A stretch of 64,000 nt of DNA. Origin: Cerioporus squamosus. Lineage: Eukaryota; Basidiomycota; Agaricomycetes; Polyporales; Polyporaceae. Location: contig JABYQS010000167.1 in the NCBI GenBank assembly GCA_022592435.1, forward strand, positions 1-64,000, written 5' to 3'. Position numbers and translations under genes: made by a program. The notes below the pieces were generated by a model. That model made no database searches. It worked only from the letters and a program-made list of their open reading frames with translations, and had not been told where the DNA came from. Below, in pieces: positions 1 through 11,860 of the stretch (position 1 is the stretch's first letter; every line of letters starts with the position of its first letter).

Positions 1-1557
1 CGCCCCGATTCCAGACGGTTTCCTCCTCATCCTCGACCTTGATGCGAATCTCCTCCGCTCTCTGCGCTACTTTCCCATCGTCCGCTGGCGGGGTCAAAGG
101 GTCAGCTCGCGCAGACGCATTGGAGTACCAAACAGTCGGCTTACTGTCTGTGTAATCTTTTCATTCGCCGGCTGCTCGCGAGGGGTGGACTCAGAGGGCG
201 TCATTGCAGTATCAGATGGTGAGATACACGACGAGGAGTCGTCCTGGGTTCGGCACTGATATACTCGGGCCTACAGCATGTCATTCATCCAAACGCGGAT
301 CTTTGCGGCAAAGAGGCTGAGAACAAGTCCGCAGCATCCGGGTGAGAGGAATTTGATATCCTTACCGCGGCGTTTGGCACCTGTCATGGCGGTGACACGA
401 GTGCCGTAGTGCTTCCGCGAGGTCTCCGCGAGCATATCCTTTTCGGGGTGTCGTAACTCGCCGCTCGACCGCTCTTCAGGCAGCTTATGCAGGCGGCTTC
501 TGCGTAAGTGCTGCGTCACACGCTGATGCACCATGTAGACCTCGACGTGTTCGCACTTCGGCGCGATGGAGTACGGCAAATACAAGGGTCAAGTCAGCGG
601 CATCGTGCCTGTTTTATGCCGCCACGGATTCACGCTGCCTGGCGGGGTCGTCGCCCACGCATAGTCATCAGCGCATCCAACGAAGACCGGACTAACCACG
701 GAGTGCAGAGAACAGACCGGCGCGGCGCGGTCGCCTCGCCTGCGATCCTCTCCACCTCCCCCTGCCCGCCTTCTGTCGCCCTTACAGGCTCGATCACTGC
801 GTTTCGCGACCTTCGACCTGCGACCAACCAAAATCGAGCATCCCTGCTTCTGATGCATCAGCACAATCGGTTTCCCCGAAGTCGAGACTCGACAAACAGC
901 ATCCCACGGAAGAAGGACGTGCCTCTTGTTCCGCGCTCCGCTGTGCCAAGAATGGCACCATCCTCACTTTAAACGACCCTCGCCTGATATAGACCTCTTA
1001 GCGTAACAGCTACAACGTCTGTGTTGATTCAACAAGGAATGGCAAGCCCCGGGATCGAGCCCCGGCTGTTGTTGTTGCATGCTTTTACAATCTCAACGCC
1101 AAAATTTTGCGCGACGCAGCATCAAGTCGTCATAATAACAACCGCCACCTGCATGCCCGCTGATTCGCCCCTGGAGACTCCCATGAGTTCACAACATGCG
1201 GCGAACCGGGGTCGACCGCCACCTTCAACATGAGATATTCAGCGCAAGATATGGGACAAGATATGGGAAACAATTCCTAAACCCAGCGACTTCAAACACA
1301 GAAGCCTTCACCACGTGGACTTTCCCACCCCAAACTGATGCAGCATTTGTCAACCTCAAACCTGGTTCACTCTCGTGACCAGGAATAATGGAAGACCAGT
1401 AAGTAAATGATAAGTCCGTTTGTATGCGAGTAACAAACTAGTCAATGAACTATTGCAATCATGAGTAAACATTGTAAGTACGACAATCATAACAAAGGTA
1501 AGTAAAAGGGATCAATCGATAACTAAGATAGTCCGTCACTGGGAAAAGGTCCTGTCT
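1..1557. other. No recognisable gene
   Basis: Short open frames occur on both strands (for example 508-972 on plus), but none has a recognisable domain or a convincing splice pattern. A GC-rich imperfect hairpin around 1041-1080 resembles a tRNA T-arm but has no partner arms. The right end may be the 3' flank of the truncated F-box copy on the minus strand. Confidence 0.4.
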
Positions 1558-2105
1558 TCACATACCACAACAGAAGAAAGCTGACCTTTCGTCATAGCAA
1601 GACGCGCAGTATCTTACTCTGAGCGCGTAATCGACCGAGTAAGCTTTGTCTGCCCCGCATGCCTAAGAATTGTCAGCAAGACATTGCAAGACTTAACTTG
1701 GTTCACCCACAAAACAATTGCGACCGAAGATGAGTGCGACATAGACAAGCTCACTCATGTCTTCCGGACAGGGCGGTAGGTCAGGTACTGTCCGTAGTGC
1801 CCTCACCCATGCCACTCGACATTCCTTAGAAGTGAGGGCTGCACGGAATGCTCTGGACACCCACGACAGGTGGAGCAGGTCCAGCGGATGCATTTGAGAC
1901 GTGACCTGTAAGTCAATGTCTGTCATGTGTATGCAGAGTGATAGTTGATTAGGTCACCTACCTCAACTAGGATGTCCAACGGTAAGTCTGGAATACTTAG
2001 TCGGTGCTTAGCACCTGACGCGGAGGCAATGTCTCGTAGTGCAGGCATGTCCACGTGCCGAGTGGCGACTTGAACTTGCTGGGCATGCATATGTGAAGGG
2101 CGCAT
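1558..2105 (-). pseudogene. Truncated F-box protein copy
   Basis: Three exons can be read: 2105-1962, 1905-1711 and 1662 onwards, with introns GT(1961)-AG(1906) and GT(1710)-AG(1663). The first holds the F-box start (LPLDILVE), the second the rest of the F-box (MHPLDLLHLSWVSRAFR, then VPDLPPCPEDMSELVY), and the third a cysteine motif, ACGADKAYSV followed by LRVRYCASCY. The two long paralogues at 28770-31502 and 34235-37048 share this exon plan and continue for several hundred more residues. Here reading stops soon after the second Cys pair, at a TGA at 1558-1560, and no later exon is recognisable. F-box proteins normally link substrates to SCF ubiquitin ligases through Skp1. This copy would keep the Skp1-binding part and lose the probable substrate-binding part. 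It is either a 3'-truncated pseudogene or a short expressed variant. Confidence 0.6.
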
Positions 2106-2406
2106 CCGCAGAACGCAAGCAAGAATTTGACAACAGGCTCTACCATAACATTACGCTAATATACAGTCATATAACAACAGCACACACCGTACATGAACCC
2201 AAGGCCCACGCACCAAACACGCAGTACACCCGGGTAGGTCACAGGAGCCAGACAGCAACTCAAGCTGAAGACGGCGAGGAGGTGGCGTTCAGCCGTACCA
2301 CTTGCTGCCGATACGCGTCTCGGACTTTGGCCGCTGCGGAATCATGGGCTCTGTGATTTCAAACACCTCGATTGCTCTCTGCGACGACGAGATGGATGTC
2401 AGCGAG

Positions 2407-3676
2407 TCAGAGATCAACGGTCGGGCGACGGCGCACCTTCCATGTGTGCATGTCAAACTCCATCACCATCTGGTTCTTGACGAGTCCCTCTGCGTAGTCC
2501 TCTTGCGTTGGTTGCTGGCACAGCACTTGGAGATTGTGTGAGTTAGCGCGACTACGCGCACGTCTGCGTTCTGAGAGACACTCACTGATGGTAGGTTCGC
2601 CGGTCTCCTCTTCTATCTGGAACGCGCACTTCCCATCGCGAATGAGGAAAGACAGGTAGAAGAGGTTCTCCACGGATTGCGGGAAGTCGTGCGGGTTGAT
2701 GATGAACTTGAAAATGTTCACCGCCTCGCCGTCCATGTCGTTCAGGATGCGTTCGAGCTACAAGACAAGGGAGCAAGGTTCAGCTACGTGCACGTCTACA
2801 CGTTGTAAAGGAGGTCAACTGACCGTGGCGACGTTCTTGGTGGTTTCGTTCTCAGAGCGCGTAATGTCTTCTTCCCTGATCTCCTGCGGCTTCTTCATGT
2901 CCTCCTTGTTCTTCTCGAGCCGAGCGCGCTTGCCGATATTGCGCTTCTTCTGCTCAATGGAGAGTGGCCCAAGCCTATCCAACAAAGCTGATCAATAACA
3001 TTCCAAGCCGGCTACGAGTTGCGCCATAGAACATTCGACGATGCATAGAGCGAGAGTGCCGGGTATAGGGGACGTGAAGGCAGATACACTCACATGAAGT
3101 CCATGACCGGTACCCTCTTGCTTTTCGCGAGCGCGCGCCGACCTATCCGCTCCCAGTCCAACGGCGCGCCTCCGGCATCGTACTCGCTCGTGTCCTCCTC
3201 CTCGTCGTTGTCTCCTATGGGCGTGAGCGGCTTCCGCCCGCCCATGTAGGTGATGAGGCGCGCGACGAAGTCGTCCACATCGAACGCGCCGGAGCCGGAC
3301 TTCATCGCACGCGCCTTGGCAGCGCTGAAGTTGGATATGTGCAAGAGGAGGGCAGAGTCGTTCGTCGCCTCATGTATTGCGCGCACTTGTAGGACATCAG
3401 GCGCGGGATGTGAGGTGGGGCGCCGTGGCCAAAAGAAAGCGCACCTTCAGTGAACAGAGTATCCGCTTCACGGAGGGCAGCGGCGACCTCTTCAGTGCTG
3501 ATTTCCTGTTTATCTGTGTAGTGGATACAGTAGTTCAGATGCCATGCATGCTGCGTCCGGTCTTAACGCGTACCTTCGAACGGCCGTGTGGTCTCGCGAT
3601 ATTTCTTCCTGAGGTCTCTGGTGGCCTCCTGGTCCTGATCGGGGTCGTACGCCATCTCCACATCGTCGGCGGGCAT
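2407..3676 (-). CDS. nse4: NSE4, SMC5/6 complex kleisin subunit
   Basis: Six exons (3676-3574, 3513-3445, 3385-3094, 2974-2824, 2757-2586, 2525-2407) sum to 906 nt, giving 301 residues with all phases consistent. The start is the first ATG in the clean context gaccaccATG, giving MPADDVEMAYDPDQDQE. The N-terminal half has the family block KARAMKSGSGAFDVDDFVAR and the kleisin signature SKRVPVMDFM joined across an intron to LGPLSIEQKKR. The C-terminal winged-helix part reads DFPQSVENLFYLSFLIRDGK and ends with QMVMEFDMHTW. These are hallmarks of Nse4/EID. By family knowledge it bridges the Smc5 and Smc6 heads in the nucleus, with Nse1 and Nse3, for recombination repair and replication-fork stability. 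It is transcribed away from the P450 across a 712-bp gap. Length is close to other fungal Nse4 proteins and no lesion is visible. Confidence 0.93.
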
Positions 3677-4388
3677 GGTGGTCTTGCCTCTCAAAAGATC
3701 AGACAAAGTAAAAGAGACTATGAGATCCAAGGAGCGGCCGCGGAGGAGGGAGGAGGAGGAGGAGGGAGAGAAAGACAGCGCGTTTACGCGACGCGTTCAC
3801 GACCCACGTGACTTGATTGTCGTGGCGGCGGCTATTTCCCGTTTCGGAGATGCCGTCTACTCACCGCCTTCAAGTTGTCCAAGTTGAGGTTTGTTCACTT
3901 CTACCATCAAACAGGGATCGTGGCTAACCTGTGAACACGTTGAAGAAGGCTGCGAATACTTCGTTGATCTTATACCTCTGCACTGACAACTGTGAGACGA
4001 TGAGCCTGAGTCTCAGCAGTTTTCAGTTTAGTTGCCGCTGGCTTCAAGCAAGCTTCAGGTTCCTTCCTCAGGCTTATTGAGCTTATGTGGCACGAAGATG
4101 CGATATTGACTGGTAACTACTTCATTGGATGTCTTGTGAAGCATGATTGGCCAAAAATCCCTGCGAAAACCCCCCGCACATCACCAGGCTAGTACGATCA
4201 ACCGAATACGAGTCTCAACCATCCAAGACCGCGTCCGAATATACGCTGTCAGAGCGGAGGCGAGATATAGGAATGGAAACCGGTATGCACCGCCCGGGTA
4301 AACGCGCCTTACGATAATGCTATTTGCTCACTGAATTCTTTATATCTCTGCAGACAGACAGCTTGTTTGATCCTGTCTCCCTCTCTCG

Positions 4389-6828
4389 ATGCTCCTCACC
4401 ACTGCAAGCGCCAGCGCGACGCTCTGTCTGCTCATTCTCCTACCTAAGGCAGCGTGGTTCTTGCTCAAGAGGCTGTTCGTACGGCTTCCGATTGACAATA
4501 TTCCTGGACCACCGCCGTCCAATAGCTGGATACTCGGTGAGTCTGCCCCGCTTTCCACCGGAGTGTGTCCCAGCCGACATACTACCCTCCAGGGCACTTC
4601 AAGAAGTTGTTTCACCGTGAGAGCTGGGACTTCCAGCATGACCTGTACAACAAGTATGGTCAGGCTGTCGTCACCGAAGGTCTGTTTGGGGTACGTCGTC
4701 AGGGGGGAGGCAGATGCAGATTGGGTCTCTGACACCTCACGCAGCGCATCTGGTTGTTTGTGTTCGACCCACTGGCACTTCACCACGTCATCTTGAAGGA
4801 CCAGCATATTTATGAAGAGACGGCGCAACTCATACAGTATGTTCTCTCCTTGCCACTCGCCGGGCTCGTGTGTCTCATCCGGTTGTCTCTCTAAGGATGG
4901 ACCTCCTTCTCTTTGGTCCCGGTCTGCTCTCGGTCTTAGGTACGTGGTTCGAACATTAGCATTCTTTGAACCTGTGGTGGACCAATGCGTATGCACAGGA
5001 GAAACCCATCGTAAACAGCGCAAGATGCTCAACCCAGTCTTCTCGATCACCCACATGCGTCACATGCTCCCGCTGTTTTACGAAGTAACAGATCGCGTAC
5101 GTCTACACGACCTTGTACATTATTCCGTCTTGAACTTCGTCTCCACTTCTGTAGTTGAGGGAAGCTATTCACCGACGTGTCGAGGACGGACCCCGTACGC
5201 TGGACATGCTTAATTGGAGCACACGAATCGCCCTGGAGCTGATAGGTCAAGGCGGACTGGGGTACTCTTTTGATCCTCTGACAACGGACTCCGCCAGCCC
5301 GTACGGCGACGCGATGAAGAACCTCATGTTTGTCTATCCCGGAACCATCTCATGGTCTAAGTATCGCTGACTGTCGTGACACACAGGCCGGCAATGCTTC
5401 CGCTCATGAAGTACCGCATCATCCTCCCGGCCCTTTGCAAGTACACCAGTCCAGGGTTCCGACGCTGGGTGCTAGAGCGAATCCCATGGGAACCGCTGCA
5501 GAAGATCCGCAGGATCGTCGACACCATGGACGCTATGTCTCGCGACATATACGAAGCGAAGATGGCCGCGCTTCGTGAAGGAGAAGAGGCTGTCGTGCAG
5601 CAAGTCAGCGAAGGGAAGGACATCCTCAGCAAGCTGCGTATGTACTTAGAGCCGCGAACATTCACGTGAGAAGCGAATCGTGCTGAACCTCTTCGCAGTA
5701 CAGGCCAATATGGCAGCATCCGACGCCGACAAGCTTCCCGACGACCAACTCATCGCTCAGATCACGTATGTCCTATTAGAGTGCTTGGTATACGCAAAGC
5801 TGAGACTCACCGCGTTCACAGTACCATCGTCTTCGCAGCGATGGACACGACTTCAGGCGTCTTGGCCCACATACTGCACATGCTCGCGGAGCATCCGGAT
5901 ATACAAGAACGGCTCAGGCATGAGATCACGAGCGCATGCCGCGCCAATGACGGGAACAGGCCCACCTACGACCAGCTCTCCGAGCTGACTCTGCTTGACT
6001 GCGTCTGTCGAGAAACTCTACGAATGTGAGATAAGCATCGAGTCTCGTCACTTGCTTATCTTTGATACAATGCGAGCAGGTTCCCGCCGTTAGTCTTCCT
6101 CCCTCGCACGTAAGCTCCCCGCCATGCTTTGCGCGAGCACATCTCACATTCTGGCAGTGCAGTGAAGGACGCGGTTCTCCCGCTCTCCACACCAATTCGC
6201 GCACGGGACGGGACTCTGATGCACGAAATCGCTGTCCCGAAGGGCACCTCTGTGGTCATCAGCATACTCGCGTCGAACCGCAATCGCGCCATCTGGGGCG
6301 AGGACGCGGACGAATGGAAGCCGGACCGCTGGCTGAAGCTGCCGGAGGCCGTGACGGAGGCTCATATCCCAGGGGTGTATTCTCACTTGTCAGTCGACAT
6401 TTTCTCGGTTCGAATGTGCTGCACACTGACACCGTTCCCGAACACTCGCGTCAGACTCACGTTCTTGGGAGGCAGCCGGGCGTGCATGTGAGTACGCACC
6501 TAAGTCTCTGATGCTCTGGAATGATGCTTACTTTTCCCTGACCAAAGCGGCTTCAAGTTCTCTGAGATGGAGATGAGTCAGTCAACGCGCTGGCTGTTCT
6601 CCCCTACGAATGACGTTAGCTAACCCGGCCCCACTGACAGAGGTTGTGTTGACCACGCTACTCCAGCACTTCAAGTTCTCCGTGCCGAAGGACCTAAAGG
6701 ATTCGATCTTCTGGAACTTCGGAGGAGTACAATGGCCAAGTGTAGGAAGAAAGAGCGACGTGTCCGAGCTTCCTCTTGGTGTCGAGTTGGTCGGGCAGGA
6801 AACAGAGGACCATTCTGCCTTCGATTAA
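4389..6828 (+). CDS. Cytochrome P450 monooxygenase
   Basis: Fourteen exons (4389-4536, 4593-4690, 4745-4836, 4896-4939, 4999-5096, 5155-5354, 5387-5637, 5699-5765, 5822-6025, 6080-6109, 6158-6388, 6455-6487, 6548-6576, 6641-6828) give 1713 nt and 570 residues in consistent phase. The N-terminus has a hydrophobic anchor (TLCLLILLPKAAWFLL) followed by the Pro-rich hinge NIPGPPP, typical of an ER-bound fungal P450. The helix C region reads GETHRKQRKMLNPVFS, the I-helix oxygen motif FAAMDTTSG, the K-helix ExxR is ETLR, and the haem loop is FLGGSRACIG with the axial Cys. All catalytic landmarks are present. Family: basidiomycete microsomal P450; it recalls CYP5150-type sequences, but I cannot assign the subfamily. 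Substrate unknown. It lies within 15 kb of a flavin monooxygenase and an NRPS-like reductase, suggesting a role in the same or related aromatic or secondary metabolism. Confidence 0.93.
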
Positions 6829-7058
6829 ATAGTGGTATCTGAGTATGTGATGTCGAGTTCAACCTCGCTCACTCTCGCGTGTTGTACGTAAACTTATATT
6901 GACGAGCATCAACAAAGAACTGTATCCGAATCGTTCAGCTAACTTACCAACAGCGTAGCCTACCTGGGCTTAACAGAACACGAACAAAGGGACATATCTT
7001 ACTGTCATATGCAATCCGGTTCCTCACCACCTTCCCCGTCGGTGGACACCTCCGGATC

Positions 7059-8494
7059 TCACCCGTCGTCATCGGTCTCGTCCCCGAGAAGCTTGAAGAC
7101 ATCCAAATGACCCACTATGAATCCCATAGGAACCGGCACCCCGAGCAGCCTGAACTCGCGAGACGACAGGTTCTTCCCGAAGAACACCTCGTCCTCACCC
7201 GTGCCATCGGGAGCATGTTGGGTGAGCACGTCATCCTGAGCGGCGACCGCATGTTCTTGACCCGGGACAGCGCCCTGACGTTCCCGAAGTTCTTCGCCAA
7301 GGCCAGCGGATATGACCGGCGAGCTGAGGCGGGACGTCGCGGGGTTGAGTCGGTCCCTCATAGGTATGGGCCGGGCCTCCACAAGATCCTCTTGTATCTT
7401 CCGCATCTCATCCAAATGCCACTGTCTGCCCTCCTGCCACCTCTTCGACGCCCTCTGCTTCTCCTGGTCTGGGGCCGGCACGTCGGCTGATCGAACCCGC
7501 TCAGCGAACTCATGGGCGTCGTTACGTATGCGCTTGAGGGTGCTGGCGGACAGAGAGTCGAGGATGGTAAGGTACCAGTGGTCGTGGCCGTGGTCGTGCT
7601 GGTCCTGATTGAAGACGACCACGTTGCCACTGGGGTCGGGGCCAGGAGGGGGGTGGATAATGATGGGGTCAAGAACATCCCCAGGGACGTCTGCGTAGTA
7701 GAAGCGAACTCGCAAGCCCAAAGCGGACACGGCGTAGACACGGTCCGGACAATTAGTTGGGAAGTCGCGACGCAGCTACTCGACGATGTCCCGGAGCCGC
7801 GCCCGGACCTGACTATCGGCTACGTAGCGACCATCAGCGAAGATAGCAGCTGCGGCTGCCTTGACCTCCACGAATGCCAGGGGGATCTTCCCGATCCTTG
7901 CGGTGTAGAATCCGCCGATATCTACCTGCGCGTGATGACCGGCGACGGTCCCAGTGGGCGATATCTCCAGGTTGACAACGAACCCAAGGTGCTTAGGGAA
8001 CATCGCCTCGAGCAGCTCCTTGTAGGACGGATAGTACATGCGCTCGTCCACGGGCCCTTGTATACGTAGGAGTCCCTCGTCCGGGATCAGCTTGAAGTTC
8101 GTATACAGGTCCTTCCAGATTCGGACGAGTTGGTTTTGCCTACACAGGTCATGCGGGTCAGTGAGGATCAGCCACATCGACATGTATGCACGGAAGGGGC
8201 TCACCTTACCGCCCTGTAGCTTATATCGGCCTGCTCCTTCTTCCACTCCTCCATCAATCGCAGCAACCTACACCGAGGTCAGTTGTGGCATATAACGACG
8301 ATGGAAATGTCAACTGCTTACTCGGCTTCCTCTGCGACCTTCGACGCATCCTCGGGTACAGTCAGCGCAAGGCCTGGCGCTGCGGAGCCAGTGTTCAGTT
8401 TGGTGCGCTTGACGTCCGCGCGCGAGCCGCTGTGTGAGGAGCGAGGCTCCTTAAATCGCTTGAGGCGGTTGAAGGGGCGTGCAGAGGATGACAT
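7059..8494 (-). pseudogene. PD-(D/E)XK-like fungal hypothetical with in-frame stop
   Basis: Exon 1 begins MSSSARPFNRLKRFKEPRSS at 8494. Two short introns lead into a long exon that reads to VRARLRDIVE, then TAG at 7778-7776, and continues in the same frame as LRRDFPTNCPDRVYAVSALG down to a TGA at 7059. The text on both sides looks like one protein. The core VDIGGFYTARIGKIPLAFVEVK has an Asp followed by E-V-K, the spacing expected of a PD-(D/E)XK nuclease-like fold, and an AVSALGLRVRFYYADVP strand pattern follows. The stop may be a true nonsense mutation or a sequencing error. It could also be removed by a 48-nt GC-rich intron (GTAGCC...GAGTAG), which would delete a plausible helix. Function unknown; the family is abundant and poorly characterised in agarics. 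It converges on the P450, leaving 230 bp between the two ends. Confidence 0.55.
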
Positions 8495-8887
8495 AGGAAG
8501 GAGTGGGGATGGTGGGAGAAGATGATGGGGTTAGGGAGGGAGCTAGTGAGAGACTGCTCAGTGCACACGTGGGATGAGTTCATATATAACATTCATAGTA
8601 GCTTCCCGTGCCCTTGTTACGGGAATAGAGGACAGCAGCACACTCAGACGGGCTCCGCCCGCCCTCGTCTTCCGCCGTCTCCGTCTCTCGAGTCTGCGAC
8701 ACTGAGCTCTGAACATTCTTAAATAAATGGAGGAGGAGGAGGTTTAACTATAGAAGATGTCTGCACGAACGATTGGTGCGCGTTCTCTCGGTGTGCCAAG
8801 AGGATGTAAACAGGCAACCAACAATTAAACTATATCCAAACCGGTCAAAGAGGAAACGCGAGCTACCGACCGCCTCGGGTTCCAAGT

Positions 8888-10697
8888 CTAGAGTTGCTCC
8901 AGCAACTTGAGGGCCTTCTCCCGGTCCTCCAGAATGCTGTTGTGCATGACCCACGCCATCGTACTCTCCAACTCATCCCCAATCGCATCCAACATCTCCC
9001 GAGGATAATCGCCCTTGGCGCTCTGCTCAGCAGTGATATGCTCCCAGTCAAGGTGGCGGAGGTGATACAGGTCGCCGTTACGCTGCGAGCCGAGCTGAAC
9101 GCCCCGCGCGAATGGCCTGCGCAGCTCGTCGTGGATCTTGAGTGCCTCGGAGACATTCGAAAGTGTCACCGACGGGTGAGATAGGATGGTGGCCAGAATG
9201 AAACCGTCCTGGTGGTCGCACGTGTGTGAGATCATCTGGAACGGTAGGAACGCGAACGGTAAAACGCTCACCTCAATTGCCTGACCAGCACCTGAGCCTT
9301 GATGCGGCGTCATTGCGTGTGCCTATATGCGCAAGATCAGAGCTAAACCATAGCATAGCATGGACATCCCTTCTACATACCGCATCGCCGATCAACACCA
9401 CTCTTCCACTAACATTGGTGGGCAGCTCGCGGACAGTGTTGACCGCCCAGCTCAGCGTCTTGTCCATTGCCTATAGTCAAATCGAGTAAGCAAGCAGAAT
9501 GGGTGCCTCTGAACGTATTGGGACCTTGAGAAGATCTTGTACACTGGGACTCCACCCGTTGAACTTCTTAGCAACTTCCGCTCCGGTGGTTTCTGTCACC
9601 CAGGGTCCGTCATATGTGGACCCTTCTCTGCCCGGGGTCCTCACAAACGCGGCGATATTAACGGCTTCCCCGCGAGCGACCGGGAACGAGACGATGTCCT
9701 GTGACTCCATGGTTGGCTTCGATGAGAAACGAGCAGGATTGGATAGCGAACGCACCCTGTCCTTTCCAATGAACTGCCATCATAACGAAGGCGTCAGCGC
9801 TCGGATATTCATGATATAAGCGCGGAACACGTACCACGATCGGCTTGTCTATGTCTTTGAAGGCGGTTCCTTCCAGCTTGTCAACGGGCACAACGCCTCG
9901 ATACGCAACTTGGCCGGACCACACTGGGTCTATCATCGTGCGTAGCTTTGCAGCCTGCTGGCTATTTCCATCGTTCTCTGCGACTTCAGCAAGTTCGCTG
10001 AACATCGTGCGGCGGACAGCCGACCGGATGCCGTCGCTCCCTACTAGGAGATCGCAAGTAGCCGTAGTGCCGTCCTTGAATTGTAGGACAATTGGATCCA
10101 GACGTCCAGCCTTCGGCTCAACGTAGGCGGCCAATCGCTTGGAGTAGAAGATTCTATCCGCCGCCTGGAGGTGCTTGACGAAAACCGCCTGCAATTCCGA
10201 ACGGCGGAAGGCGAAGACTGTAAAAGGTAAGATACCATGGGCGTAACCACCAGGATATAGTAGACGCACGAGCTGGTTTGATAACGCGAAAATCGGCGGC
10301 TTCCAGTTCGTCGCCCTTGCGATAGTGCAATGCCATTGCTGAGACATGTGTAAACTACACCAGCCGCGATTGTAACATCGATGTACGTACCTGCAGAGTC
10401 CCGGGTGCCGGCGATCTTGTGTAGGTCATCCTCGAGCCCGAGGTACTTGATGACTTCCATGACCCGCGGCCACACTCCAAGGCCGGCACCGAGCTCGGTG
10501 AGTTCAGCTGCGCTCTCGTATATGTCGACGTCAACGTCACTGCCGTACTTCTGCAAGAACAGCGCAAGGAGGAGGCCTCCGAGACCGGCTCCACTGATCC
10601 ACAAGCAATGTTAGACAGACTCCAGAGACAGTGATATGAACACATACATAATGGCGACACGGAATTTGACTGTGGAGACAGGAGTGGTAGAAGACAT
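8888..10697 (-). CDS. FAD-dependent monooxygenase, salicylate hydroxylase type
   Basis: The ATG at 10697 gives MSSTTPVSTVKFRVAI. The first intron splits the Rossmann motif, which rejoins as IIGAGLGGLLLALFLQKYG, the GxGxxG dinucleotide-binding fingerprint. The NAD(P)H/FAD motif is CDLLVGSDGIRSAVRR, and the second FAD motif is GRVVLIGDA joined across an intron (donor at 9392) to AHAMTPHQGSGAGQAIE. These three motifs in this order define class A flavoprotein aromatic hydroxylases. The protein ends LKLLEQL at 8888. By family knowledge it uses NAD(P)H and O2 to hydroxylate or oxidatively decarboxylate phenolic acids such as salicylate. The exact substrate cannot be read from sequence. It is about 400 bp downstream of the minus-strand hypothetical, and no frame lesion was found. 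Confidence 0.9.
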
Positions 10698-11860
10698 ACT
10701 CGGGGAGGTTCTTGCCAGTGGTTGCTAGCGAATTGTAGGATGAGACTGTGTGTGTGGTGCTCTGGCTCTGGGGACGGACTCGACTGAGCTTTATACGAGT
10801 CAGCTCGCATTCCGACGCTCAACCGACTGTCATCTGTCCGTTGACGGGTACTTGGTACATGCATGCCAGGGGTCGTATCGGCGAACCCCACTACCTAACC
10901 CGAGCCAGTGCTCGAAGTGGTCACATTATGCCAACGATCTTGCCCGTTCGACCCCCGAGGCGGATGGCAGTCTGTACAGCATCCGGTACCTAACACTCAG
11001 TCAGCACCGTTAGTGCTGGAGCATACGTGCGAGCTGAACGCACCATTTCTTACTGTTGGTTCGCAGGTATGGGTGTGCAGAGGGGCCATGATAGCCCGAA
11101 TATCGCCAAGGAGCCAGCGTCTCTCCTAGCGTTCCCCGGCGATGAGAACTTTGATAGTCATACAAATCGACGTGGAAGCCAACCTTGCACTCCGGTTCGG
11201 AGATGTGCGTCTATTGAACATTCGCATCGTTGGGCGAGGAGGCCGGAGATGACCAGATCTGAGCCTCTACGCAAGACAGCTCAGCGGTAGCTCGAGTATA
11301 ACGATCTCACGAGACCTCTTGTACCTGGTGATGGATGGTCAGACTCGTGCAAAGACGCGGAGGCACCTTGGACGTACTCGTTTGACGAACTTCTCCCCAT
11401 ATCAGGCGCAAGGAACACGCGCGAGATTCTTCCGCTGCGATAGGCTCAGCGGTCTGCTTATCCCGTAGAATTGCAGGCATAATGACGTACCACTTCGATT
11501 GAGCAGCTGCGATGCCGTCGGTATCTCGTAAAGACAGGAAATCTTACCGATGCAGCACATCCGTCCGCTGGCTCGTTCGGCAGACCGTGACTTTCCGACC
11601 CGTCTTCTTGAACCCACACGGTTGCCGTGAGTCGGCAGAAGTCCTCACGTGCAATGGTTAAGACGCGCCGTGCGGCCATCAGGCGGGCAAATCACTTTGA
11701 ATATGTGGCTATGAAGGATCGCCAATGCATTCGAATCTCCGCATGATAGCGTGAGCGAGTCGCCTATTAGTATTGCTGACCAAAGAACAACCACACCATT
11801 ACAGTGAACTCCGCTGGGATCGTACCCATCGTCACAGAGGACGTCAGTGGCCGAGTCAGC
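10698..11860. other. No recognisable gene; FMO 5' flank and LPMO 3' flank
   Basis: Only short, mutually overlapping open frames on both strands (for example 11458-11679 minus). None shows a domain, and none splices convincingly to a neighbour. The first few hundred bases upstream of 10697 should contain the FMO promoter; I see no clear TATA box. Confidence 0.4.

Noticed and set aside
1041..1080. Possible tRNA gene
   Set aside because: A T-arm-like CCGGG-ATCGAGC-CCCGG can be drawn, but no matching 5' acceptor, D arm or anticodon arm exists on either strand within range.
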